Assembly (NCBI RefSeq): GCF_050947875.1
Contig: NC_134573.1
Span: forward strand, 53,494,115-53,558,114
Direction of reading: 5' to 3'
Length of the DNA: 64,000 bases
Source: Dermacentor variabilis
Lineage: Eukaryota; Arthropoda; Arachnida; Ixodida; Ixodidae
Shown: in pieces, positions 23,217 through 35,556 of the stretch
Numbering within the stretch: the stretch's first letter is position 1
Layout of the letters: each line of letters opens with the position of its first letter
The notes under the pieces: generated by a model
Told to the model about the DNA's origin: nothing
What the model saw: only the letters and a program-made list of their open reading frames with translations
The model's database searches: none
Position numbers and translations under genes: made by a program

Positions 23217-23466
23217 TCTCGGTGCTCGCGAGGCCACGGGGGCCCGCTCCTGGGGCGCGTGCGGCGTTCGGAGAACGGTGTTCGAATATGTCGAGGTGCT
23301 CGTTGCTCGGTGTCTCAAGGTAAACAAATCCACTCACTGCGGTAATTCTGGCGACTTTCGATGCCGATTGCCTTGTCGAGTTCAATGACACAAAATCGTG
23401 AAGTTTGGTTAAGGTTAACTGCAATAACTCGCGGTAAAAGCAGCAGCCCATGCCAAGCAGATGCAG

Positions 23467-24780
23467 ATTGCAAAAGTTTTGTGATACACAAAGGATGTGA
23501 TACCTCTGCATTGTCAAATTGTAGGCCAATTTCTACTCTATATGCACTTTCTGAAGGCATACAGAAAATCGTTCACCCGAGATTAACTATTTTTTTGGAT
23601 AAGCATTCCCTTTTGTCGAAGGATCAGTTCGGGTTCTGACCAAAAAGATCCACTGAGTTGGCACTGCTCAAGCAAAACCAACTCATCATAAATGCATTTG
23701 AAGAGAAGCTCGTTGTTCAGGTAATTCATATTGACTTTTCCAAAGCCTTTGATTTAATCAATCATGATTGTTAGTAAATAAACTAAACCACTATGGTATA
23801 ACATGGTTTCCTAATTCTTTGATACGGTCATACCTTGAACATCGTAAACAAATTGTAGCACAAAATGATGCTCTGTCTGATGGCCAATACCTAAAATCGG
23901 GTGTGCCGCAAGGCAGTCACTTAGGCCCTTTGTTGTTTTTAGTTTACTTAAATGATATAGTTAACACAAAGCTACCGGTGAACCTTACTGCCTACACGGA
24001 TCACCTTACGGTGCTCATTAGGGGTATTAGAGAAAAAACTTCTCCTATACAGGTAATGAGTTTTTGCAATAGATGTGTTAGTGGTCGCACGACAATTACC
24101 TAAAGGTGAACACAAGCAAAACTAAAGCCATGCTATTCCGAGCCAAAAAAGAAGTTGTAAAACATATTATGCTTAGGTTTCGTGACGACTATATTGAAAT
24201 CGTGCGTAATATCAAATGTCTGGGAGTAACATTCTCGGAATCGGTTAATTGGGATGCCCAAATTAATAACATACGGTCAAAATTGAACAAAGTGAATGGA
24301 CTGCTATGTCGTAAACGGTATGTGCTATGAACAAGAAGTAAACTATTATTCTACAACGCTTTCATAGTTCCAATACTTAACTAGTGCCACACTGTCTGTG
24401 GCAGAAGTAAGAAGTATAATGTATCCAAGAAGATTCTTATCTAGAAACGTGCGATAAGATTAGTTGCTAACATACCATCGTATGCCCCCACAGAAAACTA
24501 TTATTCCGAGTTTAGCATCATTCATGGGCCTAATCTTCATGCCTTCATATTAATTCTTATGTATAAGAATGCTATTAGAAGAAACAACGCTGATATGTTG
24601 ACACTATTAAACCTTCAAAGTCATGTGCCCATGTACAATGTCAACCACGCGTGTGGTTAAAACACCTTCGAGGAGTGTCAGTGCAAAGCTACACCTTACT
24701 ATCAGTTTAATTTGTTCGTCCGTCGTGCGAAACGGCTCTATTTTTTAAGCCCAAGGACAGCCAGACGGGTACGGGTCCAA
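23467..24780 (+). pseudogene. CR1/Rex-like retrotransposon remnant, 3' part
   Basis: Continuation of 17598-18087 after the family B insertion. It shows SNCRPISTLYALSEGIQK, DKHSLLSKDQFGF, IDFSKAFDLINHD, SGVPQGSHLGPLLFLVYLND, then AYTDHLTVL where a YADD box is expected; the unit 2 copy still reads SYADDLTVL. The C-terminal part follows (NIKCLGVTF, KLNKVNGLLC, KRAIRLVANIP, SHVPMYNVNHACG). Stops and shifts occur throughout. The polymerase centre is lost, so the copy is dead. Confidence 0.75.
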
Positions 24781-25489
24781 GGATAATGATGCTGATTTTC
24801 TTCTTTCCCTGGTATGCTTCATTTTAACGGAAATGAGGCAACTCAAGCCTAATAGTTTAATACCCCTGTTTGTGTCATAGTGATCGGAAACAGCATGGTT
24901 GAAGAACAACTAATAGGTGGCAAAGGAAAACAAAAAAGAATTGTTTTCTGCAGTTTAGCACATTTTCACACATCCCTAATGGCAACTGGGAAACAGATTA
25001 TCACTTTAGTTAGGCATAATTTAATCAAGAAACACAACCTTTCGCAAGGTGCATGTTCGTGCCATTCATTTGTGTGTTATACATTTGAAGCATGCCATTG
25101 ATGCCCCCTGAGCGGGATTGTGACTAATCACGCCATGTGTCTCCCGAAGGAAAAGCCGAGCGCAGCCCTTCCTGGCTCTCCGATTAAATAGGCTCTTCGT
25201 AGCGCCCAACAACTGCTTAGCCTGCTGACCACGAACCCTATCTCTATAGCGGCCAAGGCGTGCATATGTGCCTTCGTTCAGTTAGAAAGGCCATCATTTA
25301 CACAGAACAAACGTAAATGCGTGGATCCGCATAGGGAGTATCATTACGATAAAATCATACGCTCGTCCGTAGCAAAGCACACCAATATTTAGCATGCGCA
25401 AACACCGTCAATGCCGGTGGAGAAGCACATGTGTATCGCTTCATTCGCTGCGCGTATTTGACAGGTTCGTTCAATAGGCCCTGCTTGCA
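24781..25489. other. Shared spacer and 3' flank, unit 1
   Basis: It aligns with about 57005-57729. No gene is recognised. It ends at ggccctgcttgca, where the family C element begins; unit 2 shows the joined sequence ccccccttgcaaattggcag. Confidence 0.6.
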
Positions 25490-28097
25490 GCAGCAGCAGC
25501 AAACGACTTTATTAAGGTCCTCAGGAGCTAAGCGGGGGCCAGCAGGTCCCTACGCAGCCGTTGGCTAGTCCCTTGTCGGAACAGAGCGGCCATGCCTCTC
25601 CGCTCGTTCGCGGGCCCTCTAGACAGCCAAGACTGGACATCCTGACTCGGGTCTGTGATGGCCTTCGTCCAGTCTTCTGTATTAAAATCCTGTAACACAG
25701 GGCACTGCCATAGCATGTCATTTAATGGGCTAAATTCGGTGCCACAGTCTGGGCAGAGTGGATCGATGACCTGGTGGAGGATGTTCAAAAAGCCCCTAGA
25801 GGGGTAGGACCCCGTCTGGAGCATCCGAAGCGTGCTAGTCTGTGGCCTGTTGAGCTTATGATGGGGGAAGGGAAAACTTTGCCTATTCCCTCTGTAATGA
25901 GAGGTGATTTCATGAAAAGTAACCAGTGGATCACTGTGGATGAGCTCTCCCGAGAAACCATCCCGTCGCGGCATACGAAACCTCGCGCACGGTCGTGGGC
26001 TATCTCTATGGGGTTCAGGTGACCCGGTCATACGTCTGGTGCCATGTGAGCTGGGAACCAGATTATGTGGTGAACAATGTCAGGGGGGTGTTTGCCGTTT
26101 AGAATCCTGGCTGCTTTTTTGGCTATCAATCCCGATGCGAACGCTCTAACGGCTGCTCGGGAGTCCGTGTACACCGTAGTGCATTTTGAGTCCGGTAATC
26201 CGAGAGCTATAGCAGCCTGTTCCGCCACATCGACCGAGGAGGTTTTCAGCGAGTCTGCTGAGAGGAGTTCTCCCCTGTCATCGACTATGGCTACCGATAA
26301 CTTGTTGGAACTGGCCTGTCGCGCCGATTCAACAAAGGTCTCCGTTCTGGATGTGTTCTTTAAGAAAGTTCTAGCCCTCGCTAACCTTCGGCCTTCATTG
26401 TGTTGGGGTGGACATTTCTTGGAAAAGGGTCTGCAATAAAGGTGTTGCTTGTCTGAATATCAAGTTGCGTGATATTTCCCTGATTGAAGCTTGGACGGAG
26501 GCCTGCTGCATCCAGAAGTCTTCTGCGTGCTTTGGAGTTTGATAATCTAATAATTTGTGCTGATCTTTGTGCTTCTATTAATTCCGAAGTTGTGTTGTGT
26601 ACTCCCAATGTCATGAGTTTCTCTATGCTAGGCGTGATTGGCATGCCGATCACCCTTTTGATACTTTTGCGCATAAACGTGTCTAATTTATCCATTTCTG
26701 TTTTCGTCCAATTGAGGGCCGCGACTATGTAAATGACATGGCTGATGAGAAAAGCATGGTGAGCCCTAAGGAGTATATCCTCGCCTACGCCACCTTTCTT
26801 GTTGGACACTCATAATTAATCTAATAATGTTTTCAGTTTTCGTGGTGAGTTGGGCTATAGTCTTAGCGTTGCAGCATTTTGAGTTTATTGAAAGCTCTTG
26901 TATTCTGATAGAGTCTACTCTCGGGATGGTGTGCCCATCTCTGGTACGAATGCTAATGGGCACCTCATCGAGTGTGGTGAGTGCCTAGCACCTCGTCTAG
27001 CCTGTCTGTACTTCCAGGCGAGAGTGCCAGTCCAGTACCTTTAAAGGAAGACTCTGTAACATCGAGAGCCTCCTGTAGAGCTTGTTCGACCGTAGCCAGC
27101 GATCCTCCAGGACACCAGATTGTAATATCGTCAGCATATAATGAGTGACCTATGTAAAGAAATACTGCAAGGCTTTCCAAAAACTTGCGCATTGCAATAT
27201 TAAACAGAAGGGGTGAGATAACGGCCCCTTGGGGAGTACCCCTGTTTCCGAGTGTGAAATATTCCGAGATTGATTGCCTCAACTTTATGGCCGCCGTCCT
27301 GCTCTCGAGGAAGGATGCAACGCAGGAGAAGAATTTCACTCCTAAGTTCAAGGCCAATATCTCCTGAAGGATATAGTCATGTCCAATTCTATCGAATGCC
27401 TTGGATAGATCCCGTGCGAGGACCCCTTTTACATCTTTGCTTTGAGAGTCGATTATCTGTGTTTTGAGCAGGAGCATGACATCCTGCGTTGAAAGCAAGG
27501 GCCTGAAACCAAACATATTGTACGGGAACAGTTCGTTGCGCTCAATATGTCTCGATATCCTGCTATGCACTGCATGTTCCGCTACTCTGCTAATGCAAGA
27601 AGTAAGGGAGATAGGACGGAGGTTCTCCAAGCTTGGTGATTTTCCTGGCTTGGGGATTAAGACCACTGTGACCTTCTTCCAACTCTTCGGTAAAACGGAC
27701 TCCTCCAATACCTCATTTATCTCCATCACTAAAGCTTGAATTGCTTCGTCGTCCAAATTTGTTAAGAGCCGATTCGTAACTCCGTCAAGGCCTGGGGCAG
27801 ACCTTCCCTTTAAATTGTGCAGCACTTCCCTGATCTCAGCTTCCGAGAAGGGGACGTCCAGCTCTGGGGCAGGCGGGCCCTCATACTGACGGACGGGAGA
27901 ACCTGGGCTTTGGCCAATTGGAAGGTACTTGTTCGCTAGTTTCCGAAATATGGAGGCCTCTGGGATGTCTTCCATTTTTTCCTTATTAATTAATCGGTCT
28001 ATGACTAGTCTCTGGTTACATTTGGATTGTCCATCGTCAAAGAGATGTCTAAAGAGGGTCCATTTGCCTCCTTTGAGTATTTTTCCTTTGCGCATTT
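25490..28097 (-). mobile_element. 5'-truncated I-like retrotransposon, family C (unit 1 only)
   Basis: This minus-strand element is missing from unit 2 (empty site near 57730). It starts within the region just before the polymerase, so endonuclease and ORF1 are absent, as expected for incomplete reverse transcription. The 3' end has ggaccttaataaagtcg and a (TGC)n tail (plus-strand gca repeats at 25490-25500). Only TTGC is shared by the two flanks (25485-25488 and 28098-28101), so the ends are good to about 10 bases. The fragment at 40543-41513 has the same 3' terminal text (ctttattaaggtcct), so it belongs to a related family. Confidence 0.88.
25528..28097 (-). pseudogene. Family C ORF2 fragment: reverse transcriptase and RNase H, several frameshifts
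   Basis: The longest piece (28097 down to 26965) carries APGLDGVTNRLL, IPKPGKSPSLENLRPISLTS, FGFRPLLSTQDVM, LARDLSKAFDRIGHD, TPQGAVISPLLFNIAM and LYADDITIWCPGG, a complete polymerase core. Later pieces lie in other frames: 26963-26766, 26809-26381 (KRVIGMPITPSIEKLMTLGV), 26228-26028 with the RNase H block VYTDSRAAVRAFASG and IIWFPAH, and 26031-25528 with a Cys-rich C terminus (LCPDCGTEF). At least four shifts separate them. RNase H places it in the I group. Confidence 0.88.
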
Positions 28098-30470
28098 TTG
28101 CGCATTGGCAGCACACAAACAAGAATCTATTACTGCGTATCGGCTAAGCGCTGATGAGATGAGACACCTCGCTGCATTATGTGGAATGAAATAACACAGC
28201 AGAGGGGCAATACCAAGCCATGTTGAATGCCTTGCGTCTTTATTTTCACTACTCAGTCAACTAAGTGTGTATTCGAGGCCGAATTCGCGAAGCTTTTAGA
28301 TATTAAGGCCTGCTTGCCCTTGGCCGTCTGCCTTCGTGAAATATTTGTCCGACATCCTGATCAGCTGACATTTTTTATTATGAACAATTCTAGCTTGGAA
28401 TATTGTTGTTTGTGTGCACGCAGCTGGGCTCTGGAGCCCACGTGTTAACAATTCTATCACGAATCAGTTCACATATTCACAATTCCATCGCGTATCAAAT
28501 GCCCGCAACAGCAATATAAGGTAATAATTTTTTTTCGGGTACGACCTCTCACCACTAGCTCTGACTAGAAATCGCAAAATCACTCGAACCACAAACTCCC
28601 CATTGGCTTGGACGGTATGGCAGCTCAAAGTTTCGGATGCCGGAAAACAATTCCTAGCCAGCAGCAAATAGGGAAAAAAATACGTATACACACTAGGGTG
28701 AATAACTTGCTAAAATATGTTGGGTGTGTGGTGGTGCTACTGTGCCAATGACGAAAAGCACGGTGCTAAAGTACACCTTGATGGCGTGTGTGCTGCGCGC
28801 AATAAACCACTTCGTGGCAAGCGTTCGACGAGCCACGTCATTTTTTCCGCGTCGCCAACCTAGATATCATTGGAACACTCAACCTTCTGAACAGAATACT
28901 CCTTCACAGGAAAATTCAGGATCACGCACTTTCATCCGCGAAGTTGAAAGCCGAAGCAGGTACCAACTCTCCCGTAACTGTTCTTACAAATTTGTTGTTC
29001 CAGTACATTATGCTTTGTGTCATGAATAAAGGACATTACATTAAAAGAAAGTAAAGCGCAAGCCGCAATGCTACGGACAGGAAATCACATATCACTACAG
29101 TGCGACACGAATAAGGGGACCCTAGGAGCTTGAATTTTTAGGAATCGTAACTATACGAATAAATAGACAGTAAAAGCTACAGGCTAATCAAGAAAGCTTT
29201 ATGACGGTGTCCTCTGATAGGAGTTCTGGCGTTGCCGTCTTTCTCTGAAAGAGCTACCATGCCAAATTTTAGCATCCTTGCTGTGCTAGAACACAACAAA
29301 TCATATCACCTTGCAAATTTACATGGAGGCGCAAGTCACTTTCAGATGTGTTAATACTGTCTTCCACAGCTTAACTCCATCTTATAGGTCTTTATTGGCG
29401 TTGTCCCTCGTTTCCTTGTAGTGTACGTTTTTTGGAGTAATGAACAAAAGTAACCGAAAAGAAATACCGAGACTCGTGCAGGGAACTTCTCCCAGTCAGC
29501 ATCAATTGCCGCAAGCCATTTTTGTGTAAGAAGTTTATACACTGACAGGCAGTCTGTGCACGCCGTCCTTATCTTATCATTCCTCTGCTGGGATGAAGCC
29601 CTGCAGGCAAAGAACGGAAGTCTTATCTCCGAGAATCGACTTTTCTGCGGAAGGATAAAAAACATCAATGCTTGGCGAACCTAAGCGCTCCTAGCTACGG
29701 TGCTTATGCTGCCCCAAAGAATAAACGCTTATCAACTCTTCAACTGGCGTTTCGTGGGAAACGTTTATAAATAAATGGTTATCCCTTTTCTGGCTTATAT
29801 TTACCCGAAACAATAATTGTCATGTATCTTTTGAGCATTTGCTTTATTTATCGTTGTGAAAGAGTCCACTGCTAATAATTTGAAATTTCTTCTCAACACG
29901 CAGTAATAATTGTTTTACAGTTAAGCAGAAAACACACTTACCTAAGAGTTGGTACGGTAATGTCGCTCGAAGGAGAAGGAATAGCGAGTACGGTATTCAC
30001 AACGGCGAGTGTCCGGAGAAAAGCTATCTTATTGAAAGAAAAGCCATTCATTCTCCTTCATTTACTAGTGTTGGAAGCGGGAGCAGCGCGTGTCTGGCTT
30101 TCCTCTCAGGTTGCAAATGATGGAAGTTTAAAGCTGTCTTCTAGATATCTGCCTCACGAATGCTAGACAAATGCAGGAAGTTTAAATAATGCAAGACTTC
30201 GAAGGAGAATTTGAGATTCATAACAGGAAGCTTTACTTATTTCCAACATCAGCCATCACTACAGCACCAAAGGTACCGTTCGAATGTAAACTGAGAGGGC
30301 GAGGGTAACTGCACTTACGAAGTGCGAGCACAGGAAGCGGATCATAAGAGCTAAGCCGGATAAACGAAGGCATTCGGAATGCGTAGAAGAATGACAATAA
30401 CGTTAGGGGGAACAATATTTTAGAGTGACGGAGATCGATACCCAGCATCCGATACCCAGCCTACCCAGCC
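28098..30470. other. Shared spacer, unit 1
   Basis: It aligns with about 57731-60090 with mixed divergence. Frames open in both units include 28724-29029 (plus) and 29351-29668 (minus), but both differ at about one residue in ten and match nothing I know. A poly(A)-signal-like aataaagg at 29026 is shared. The last 50 bases hold small repeats of tacccagc next to the gypsy insertion. Confidence 0.55.
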
Positions 30471-30684
30471 TGTAACGTTCCGTGCGTTATGGGCGTGTGC
30501 GAAGCATTTACCAGGCCGACATGGTGAAGGGCGAAAAACTGCTTGCGTCCTTTATTGCGCTTGCTTATAAAGCACACGCCAAGAGCAAAGAGAGAGAGAA
30601 GTAAAGAGGAAGGGCACGGCTCGTGCCGAGTAGAAATAGTGACGTGGGTTTCCGCTGGTAAGCATACTATTAGATTACGATACA
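30471..30684 (-). repeat. 3' LTR of gypsy element
   Basis: On the plus strand it runs from TGTAACGTTCC to GATACA, so it has TG...CA ends in both readings. It pairs with 36584-36794. It contains a purine-rich agagagagagaag stretch and a ttataaag box at 30573-30580 (plus-strand view). Confidence 0.92.
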
Positions 30685-30697
30685 TCCTTCTCCTCTT
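30685..30697 (-). promoter_or_regulatory. Polypurine tract of gypsy element
   Basis: Read on the minus strand, AAGAGGAGAAGGA ends directly at the 3' LTR, the normal priming site for plus-strand DNA synthesis. Confidence 0.85.
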
Positions 30698-30761
30698 GAA
30701 TGTACACATTAGAACAGCAGCTATGTAATGCACATCCTCACTGCATTAAAAAGTCAAGAGT

Positions 30762-31860
30762 TCAAGGCAACTGTTGGAAATTCGCGTCGTACTGCAGACG
30801 TTGAGGTGGTCTGAACTGGCGTCGAGATCGTCGTAGTGGTGTAGTGGGGTCTGTCGCCATTACAGGCGGTGCGTTAATCTGGTCGGGCTGTTCGGAAGTG
30901 GCGTGTGTACTTTGCCGGCGTTCGTCAGTACCGTCGTCATCTTCCAGCGCGTCCTGAATGAAAACTTCACCTGTGGGGAGCAGATGCTGCCTGTTGCGAC
31001 GGAGTGTTTTGTTGTCCTCTGTCAACACTTCGTACGATCTTGGATAAACCTGCTTAACCACTTTCGCTTTCCGTGACCAAAACTTTTTCTTCAGCCTAAC
31101 AGTCTGTCCCTTTTTCAGTGGTGGTAAAACCCGTATGCAATATTCCTTTTGAACATGTTTCCACACTTGCGTACTCTGCTGGTTGCTGAAATCAGGAAGA
31201 GTCGATCTTAATCGCCTTCCTTGGAGTAGTTCTCCAGGTGATCGTCCATTTTCTAAGGGGGTTGACCTGTGGTTAAGTAGTCCCATCCAGAAGTCTTCTC
31301 TTGCTTCTTTCGTTTTTTTCGAAATTCTTTTAACTCTCTGCACGCCTTTCTCTGCAAGTCCGTTGGACCTTGGGAACTCCGGGCTTGATGTGACATGTCT
31401 GAAGTCATACTTGCTTGCAAACCTGCAGAAGTTTCTGCTTCTGAACTAAGGTCCGTTGTCTGTGCACACCTCTTACGGAACACCATATCTCGCAAATATG
31501 GCCCCCAGCTTGTCGATGACGTTTGTTGCTGATGTGTCACGCAACTCCTCCACTTCTGGAAAGTTAGAAAGAGCGTCATACACTGAAAGATACGACCTTC
31601 CACCGTATTCAAATAGTCGACACCGACCCTATACCATGGGTAATGCGGTGTAGGTTTAATGATGAGTGGTTCGGTGGGTTGATTATATGCATAGTGTTTG
31701 CACACAGCACACCTCTGGATCATTTCTGTGATATCTGCGTTAATGTTTGGCCAAAAAATGAATCTTCTCGCCCTTGCTTTACATTTATTAAGGCCCATGT
31801 GGCCTTGATGCACTCGTGCAATCGTCTCGCCTCTCATGGACACAGGCACAACCACTTTTG
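30762..31860 (-). pseudogene. Gypsy integrase, broken
   Basis: The piece 31855-31253 starts at the integrase N-terminal zinc finger, with RVHQGHMGLNK and RCAVC as its HHCC ligands, and enters the core at WYRVGVDYL with the first catalytic Asp. It then leaves frame. The second catalytic block (CTDNGP) is readable in another frame near 31440-31480 between two stop codons. The C-terminal piece 31343-30762 (SKKTKEAREDFWMGLLNHRSTPL and a basic tail RRSRRQFRPPQRL) is open. The family inserts the cDNA into the genome; this copy cannot. The join to the upstream part of pol is interrupted by the CR1 at 31868. Confidence 0.88.
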
Positions 31861-31867
31861 TACCTTT
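31861..31867. repeat. 7-bp target-site duplication of nested CR1 (right copy 34337-34343)
   Basis: TACCTTT occurs at both borders, and gypsy pol homology is interrupted exactly between them: one flank ends KGILLP, the other begins at VVVPVSMRG. Confidence 0.8.
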
Positions 31868-31871
31868 TATT

Positions 31872-31906
<35 letters not shown>

Positions 31907-34336
31907 TTTTTTATTTGTAAATACTGCAGCCCTATCGGGCTATTGCAGGAGCGGGTGTGAAAGGCAGAGGAGAAATGAGAATAGTAAGTAATACAGGCCC
32001 TATACAAAAATGCATACAAACACAAACCAAAACTATTCAATGGCCGCCAAGAATAAGATTAAAGGAAGAGAACGAGTAGCACCAGGCAAAGAATTCCAGT
32101 ACTCGATTATACGGGGAAATACAGTGTATTTAAATGTGTCCGTACGGGCGAAATAAGGTGCGATGTTTAGGTGATGGTGACTTCTAGTATTAGATGGTTT
32201 CGCAGGAGTTAGGTAATTATCCGAAGATATACGGCAAGATGAGTTAATAACGCAATGCAAAAACTTCAATGATTCCGTGCGTCGGTGATCTGAGAGCGGT
32301 TCTAAGCCTAGGGATGAAAGCGCTGTATACGGCGAAAAATCCCTATCGTACCTACGGCATATGAAGCGGATCGCTTTCTTTTGGATGGCCTCAATTTGAT
32401 TAATGTGGCACTATTTGTGTGGATTCCAGACTGGAGAAGCATAATCGAGTATAGGCCGGATTAGTGATTTATACATGAGTAGTGTAGTATCTCTTGGGGC
32501 TGTGGTCAATGTGCGGCGCAGATAGCCTAACTTTTTCAGTGCTTTTGAGGTTATTAAATCAATGTGCTTCGACCAAGACATACTAGGTGTGAAAACAAGA
32601 CCAAGGTATTTATATTCACTAACGTTCTGAATTGGAGTATAATTAACGTTGTAAGTAAAAGCAGAAGGGGTCGTTTTATTAGTGAAATTCATAACAACGG
32701 TTTTACGGACGTTAATTGTCATTTGCCAGGTATCGCACCAAGAGCTAAAATTAGAAAATGATTCTTTAAGCTGTAAATGGTCATCAAAGGAGGAATCTTT
32801 ATGATACAGTACACAGTCATCAGCATACAAACGTATATTTGAGGTTATGTGATGAAGCAAATCGTTTATAAAGATCAAGAAAAGCAACGGACCCAGCACG
32901 GAACCTTGTGGTACTCCTGAAGGCACCACTTTCACCCTGGAATGAGCTCCGTTAAAGGACACAAATTGAGATCGATCGGAAAGAAAACTAGAAATCCAGC
33001 TAAAAATGTAGCGATTATTAAGGATGGCGTCAAGTTTATACATCAATTTCGAATGAATCACTCTATCAAATGCCTTTGAAAAGTCAATGAAGATTGCGTC
33101 AATTTGGTTACCCGAGTCGAGGTTAATACAAATGTCATGTGTAAATTACTTAACTGTGTTAATGTGCTGAACCCACGTCTGAAGCCGTGCTGGAAATTAG
33201 TTAGTAATATATCTGACTCGAGGTATTCCATAATGTGTTTGTAAATAATATGCTCTAACATTTTACATGAATGAGAGGTTATAGAAATTGGTCGATAATT
33301 AGATAAGACGTGTTTGTCACCGGCCTTGAATAAAGGAAGAACTTGAGCCATTTTCCAGGATGAGGGTACTGTAGAGGATGCCAGCGATTTGCGAAATATG
33401 ACAGTGAGGTAGCGACAGGTCCATAATGAGTACCGTACCAAAAACAAGTTCGGAATGCCATCTGGCCCAGCAGACTTCTTAATATTGAGTTTCAATGTTA
33501 AGATCAACACACCTTCTTCGGTAATGTTAATGTCATTGATGGGTACTTCACTACGAGGAATGATGTCTGGTTGGATGACGTTGTTGTCGTGAGTGAAAAC
33601 GGACTTGAAATAGTCATTAAATGCGTTTGAGATATGAAATGGATCATTGGTAGAATCATTGTTAATCACCATAAAAGTAGTCGTCGAACCACGTGGCAAA
33701 ACAGATGACCAAAATTTACGCGGGTTGGTTTTTAGTAGGCCCTGCAGCTGCACACCGAAGAAGAAATCTTTAGCGCAGTTAATTTTCAGCCTAAGTTCCT
33801 CTTTTGCTTCTATGAAGCTCCTCATGGCTGCCTGATTGGTAAAGCGCCTCTTACACCTTAGTCTATTTACACGACGTGTCAGATGTAATATATCTCGCGT
33901 CATAAAGGGAATTTTCACATTTTTCTTCTTTGTTTTGAAAGTAATAAAACGCTGAATACTTTTTTTAACCAAGCATTCGAAATAAGTTACCAATGCGTTA
34001 ACATCACAAGTAGTACTCAGTGCAGCAAATTCTTCAAAACTATCAGACAGAGCGTCTATTATTGAAACATCATCAGCGCGATTAAAATCAGGAAATGTAG
34101 AGAAAACAAAATTTTGCCTAGTGACCGAGAAATTTAGAGAGACAAGAACGGCCTGGTGTTCAGAAATTCCCTCGATGACATCACTTCTGAAACCCTTTGC
34201 AACAATGTTAGAACTAACGAAAACCAAGTCGAGCAGAGCACCGCATCGTGTAGGTTTATTGGTAATCTGGACAAGGTCGCATAAAAGAGAAAAAGCAACT
34301 AGTTCTCTATTTATGGCAGTCTCTATGGCAGTAGAA
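31868..34336 (-). mobile_element. CR1/L2-group retrotransposon, 5'-truncated, nested in gypsy
   Basis: The minus-strand element begins inside the endonuclease and ends with a 3' UTR (cagtatttacaaataaa) followed by an AAAT-type repeat tail (plus-strand ttta repeats 31866-31908). It is flanked by 7-bp duplications. It must be younger than the gypsy element that hosts it, and its frames are only lightly damaged. It is a third layer of nesting: tandem unit, gypsy, CR1. Confidence 0.93.
32033..34336 (-). pseudogene. CR1 ORF2: endonuclease end, reverse transcriptase and C-terminal domain
   Basis: The frame is open from the truncation point: the end of the endonuclease (LLDLVFVSSN, SEHQAVLVSL), the linker (NPRKFWSSVL, SNAFNDYF), then reverse transcriptase with KKSAGPDGIPNLFL, LPLFKAGDKHVLSNYRPIS and FQHGFRRGFSTLTQL. 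A frameshift near 33140-33180 leads to the second piece with VPSGVPQGSVLGPLLFLIFIND and RLYADDCVLY, an intact catalytic Asp pair. A single stop at about 32411 precedes the C-terminal block (RFICRRYDRDF, FPRIIEYWNSLPG), ending at 32033. One shift and one stop are all that disable it apart from the missing 5' half. Confidence 0.92.
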
Positions 34337-34343
34337 TACCTTT

Positions 34344-35556
34344 CACAATTGACAGCTCACCTGTGAATGGTTTAAGCTCTGCTTCAACTTTTTCACCATT
34401 GCGAACGGCCTCAATTACGGCGCGTAAAAAGGGATCCTTATCAGTCTTTTCGTTGAGTCGCACCAACGTGGCGTCGCTGACAAGGGATGTAACTGCACTC
34501 ACAGCATGGATTTCCACATCCGCATCAGCGTCTGCATCGTCCTAATCCGGTATCACGGCTGTGCTTCGGGAGAGCATGTCTGCCAAGATGAGTTCTTTTT
34601 CGGAACATATCGAAGCACATAGTCATATTTGAGCAGACGCATAAAAAACCTTTGTAGTCTAGGCGGCACATCAGCTATTGCTTTATCAGCTATAGCTATC
34701 AACGGCCGATGATCAGCTTCCAAGACAATCTGTCGACCATAGATGAAGTAATGAAACTTCTGGCAGCCGAGAGTCACGGCTAATGCTTCCTTTTCTATCT
34801 GTGAATAATGCTGTTCCACGTCGGTCAGCACCCTTGATGCGTACGCTACAGGACGCCATTCAATTCCGTGACGCTGCATTAGAGCTGAACCCAAACCATT
34901 CATTGATGCATCTGACGTCACTTTCGTTCCTTTCCGGGGGTCAAAGATAGCTAGCAGTGGCTGCTGGCCAAGGCTGTGGCAGATACTATGCCATTCATGC
35001 GTGTGGGTTGGTGTCTATGCAAATACTGCATCATGCTTGATTAGGCTGCGCAAAGAAGACGTCCTCTGCGACAAGGAGGGAAGGTACTTGGAAAAATAAT
35101 TGGCTACACCCAGAAGACGGTGCACTCATTGTTTGTCGGCCGCAATGGGCATCTGTTTCAAGCACTCGATCAGTCGTTGGTTGGGCATTATGCCGTTTTT
35201 CGAGATAATATCACCCAGAAATTCGATTTCGTGAACACCAACCTTGCACTTCTCAGCGTTTAGCTTAAGACCAGCTTGCCTAGCAGCTTCGACTACTGAT
35301 CTCAACCGATGGTCATGTTGTTCTTGCGAGATTCCCCAAATCAAAATGTCATCTACATACACATGAACGCCCGGTAAGGAATCGAATATTTCGCTCAGGG
35401 TATTTTGAAATACTTCTGACGCCGACACAGTTCCAAAGGGCATCCGCAAGAACCTATACCTTCCGGAAGGAGTTGCGAAAGTGCAGATTCTTGAAGTTTC
35501 TCCATGGAGAGGAATTTGATGAAAACCAGCCTTCGCGGGATGATGGCTCCATCGTA
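34344..35556 (-). pseudogene. Gypsy pol: partial reverse transcriptase and RNase H
   Basis: The polymerase starts abruptly at KAGFHQIPL (about 35535), then gives RMPFGTVSASEVFQ and VHVYVDDILIW, keeping the YVDD box. The preceding fingers and palm blocks are gone, because the protease frame runs straight into this point. RNase H lies at 34921-34553 (TSDASMNGLGSAL with the first Asp, EKEALAVT, ADHRPLIAI). Frames shift between 35125 and 34922 and again after RNase H. The piece 34517-34344 links to integrase. The deletion removes roughly 200 residues compared with complete elements of the group. Confidence 0.88.

Larger units (their letters stand above)
18100..23454 (-). mobile_element. Full-length I-like non-LTR retrotransposon, family B (5.36 kb)
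   Basis: The element lies on the minus strand between perfect 12-bp target duplications. Its 5' end begins GGCATGGGCTGCTGC at 23454, followed by a short 5' UTR, ORF1 (493 codons), an 11-base overlap with ORF2, ORF2 with endonuclease, reverse transcriptase and RNase H, a 3' UTR of about 140 bases with AATAAA, and a tail of (TCC)n rather than poly(A) (plus-strand gga repeats at 18100-18116). RNase H after the polymerase places it in the I superfamily group. It is absent from unit 2, complete and barely decayed (one frameshift), so it is young and its family may still be active elsewhere. Confidence 0.93.

Noticed and set aside
22511..23345. Plus-strand frames of 80-160 codons opposite family B ORF1
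   Set aside because: They are the antisense of a clear gag-like gene with three zinc knuckles.
29351..29668. 105-codon minus-strand frame open in both units
   Set aside because: About one residue in ten differs, with no sign of constraint or family; both copies staying open is expected for such a young pair.
31861..31912. Independent (TTTA)n microsatellite
   Set aside because: It is the 3' tail of the minus-strand CR1 element, bounded by that element's target duplication.
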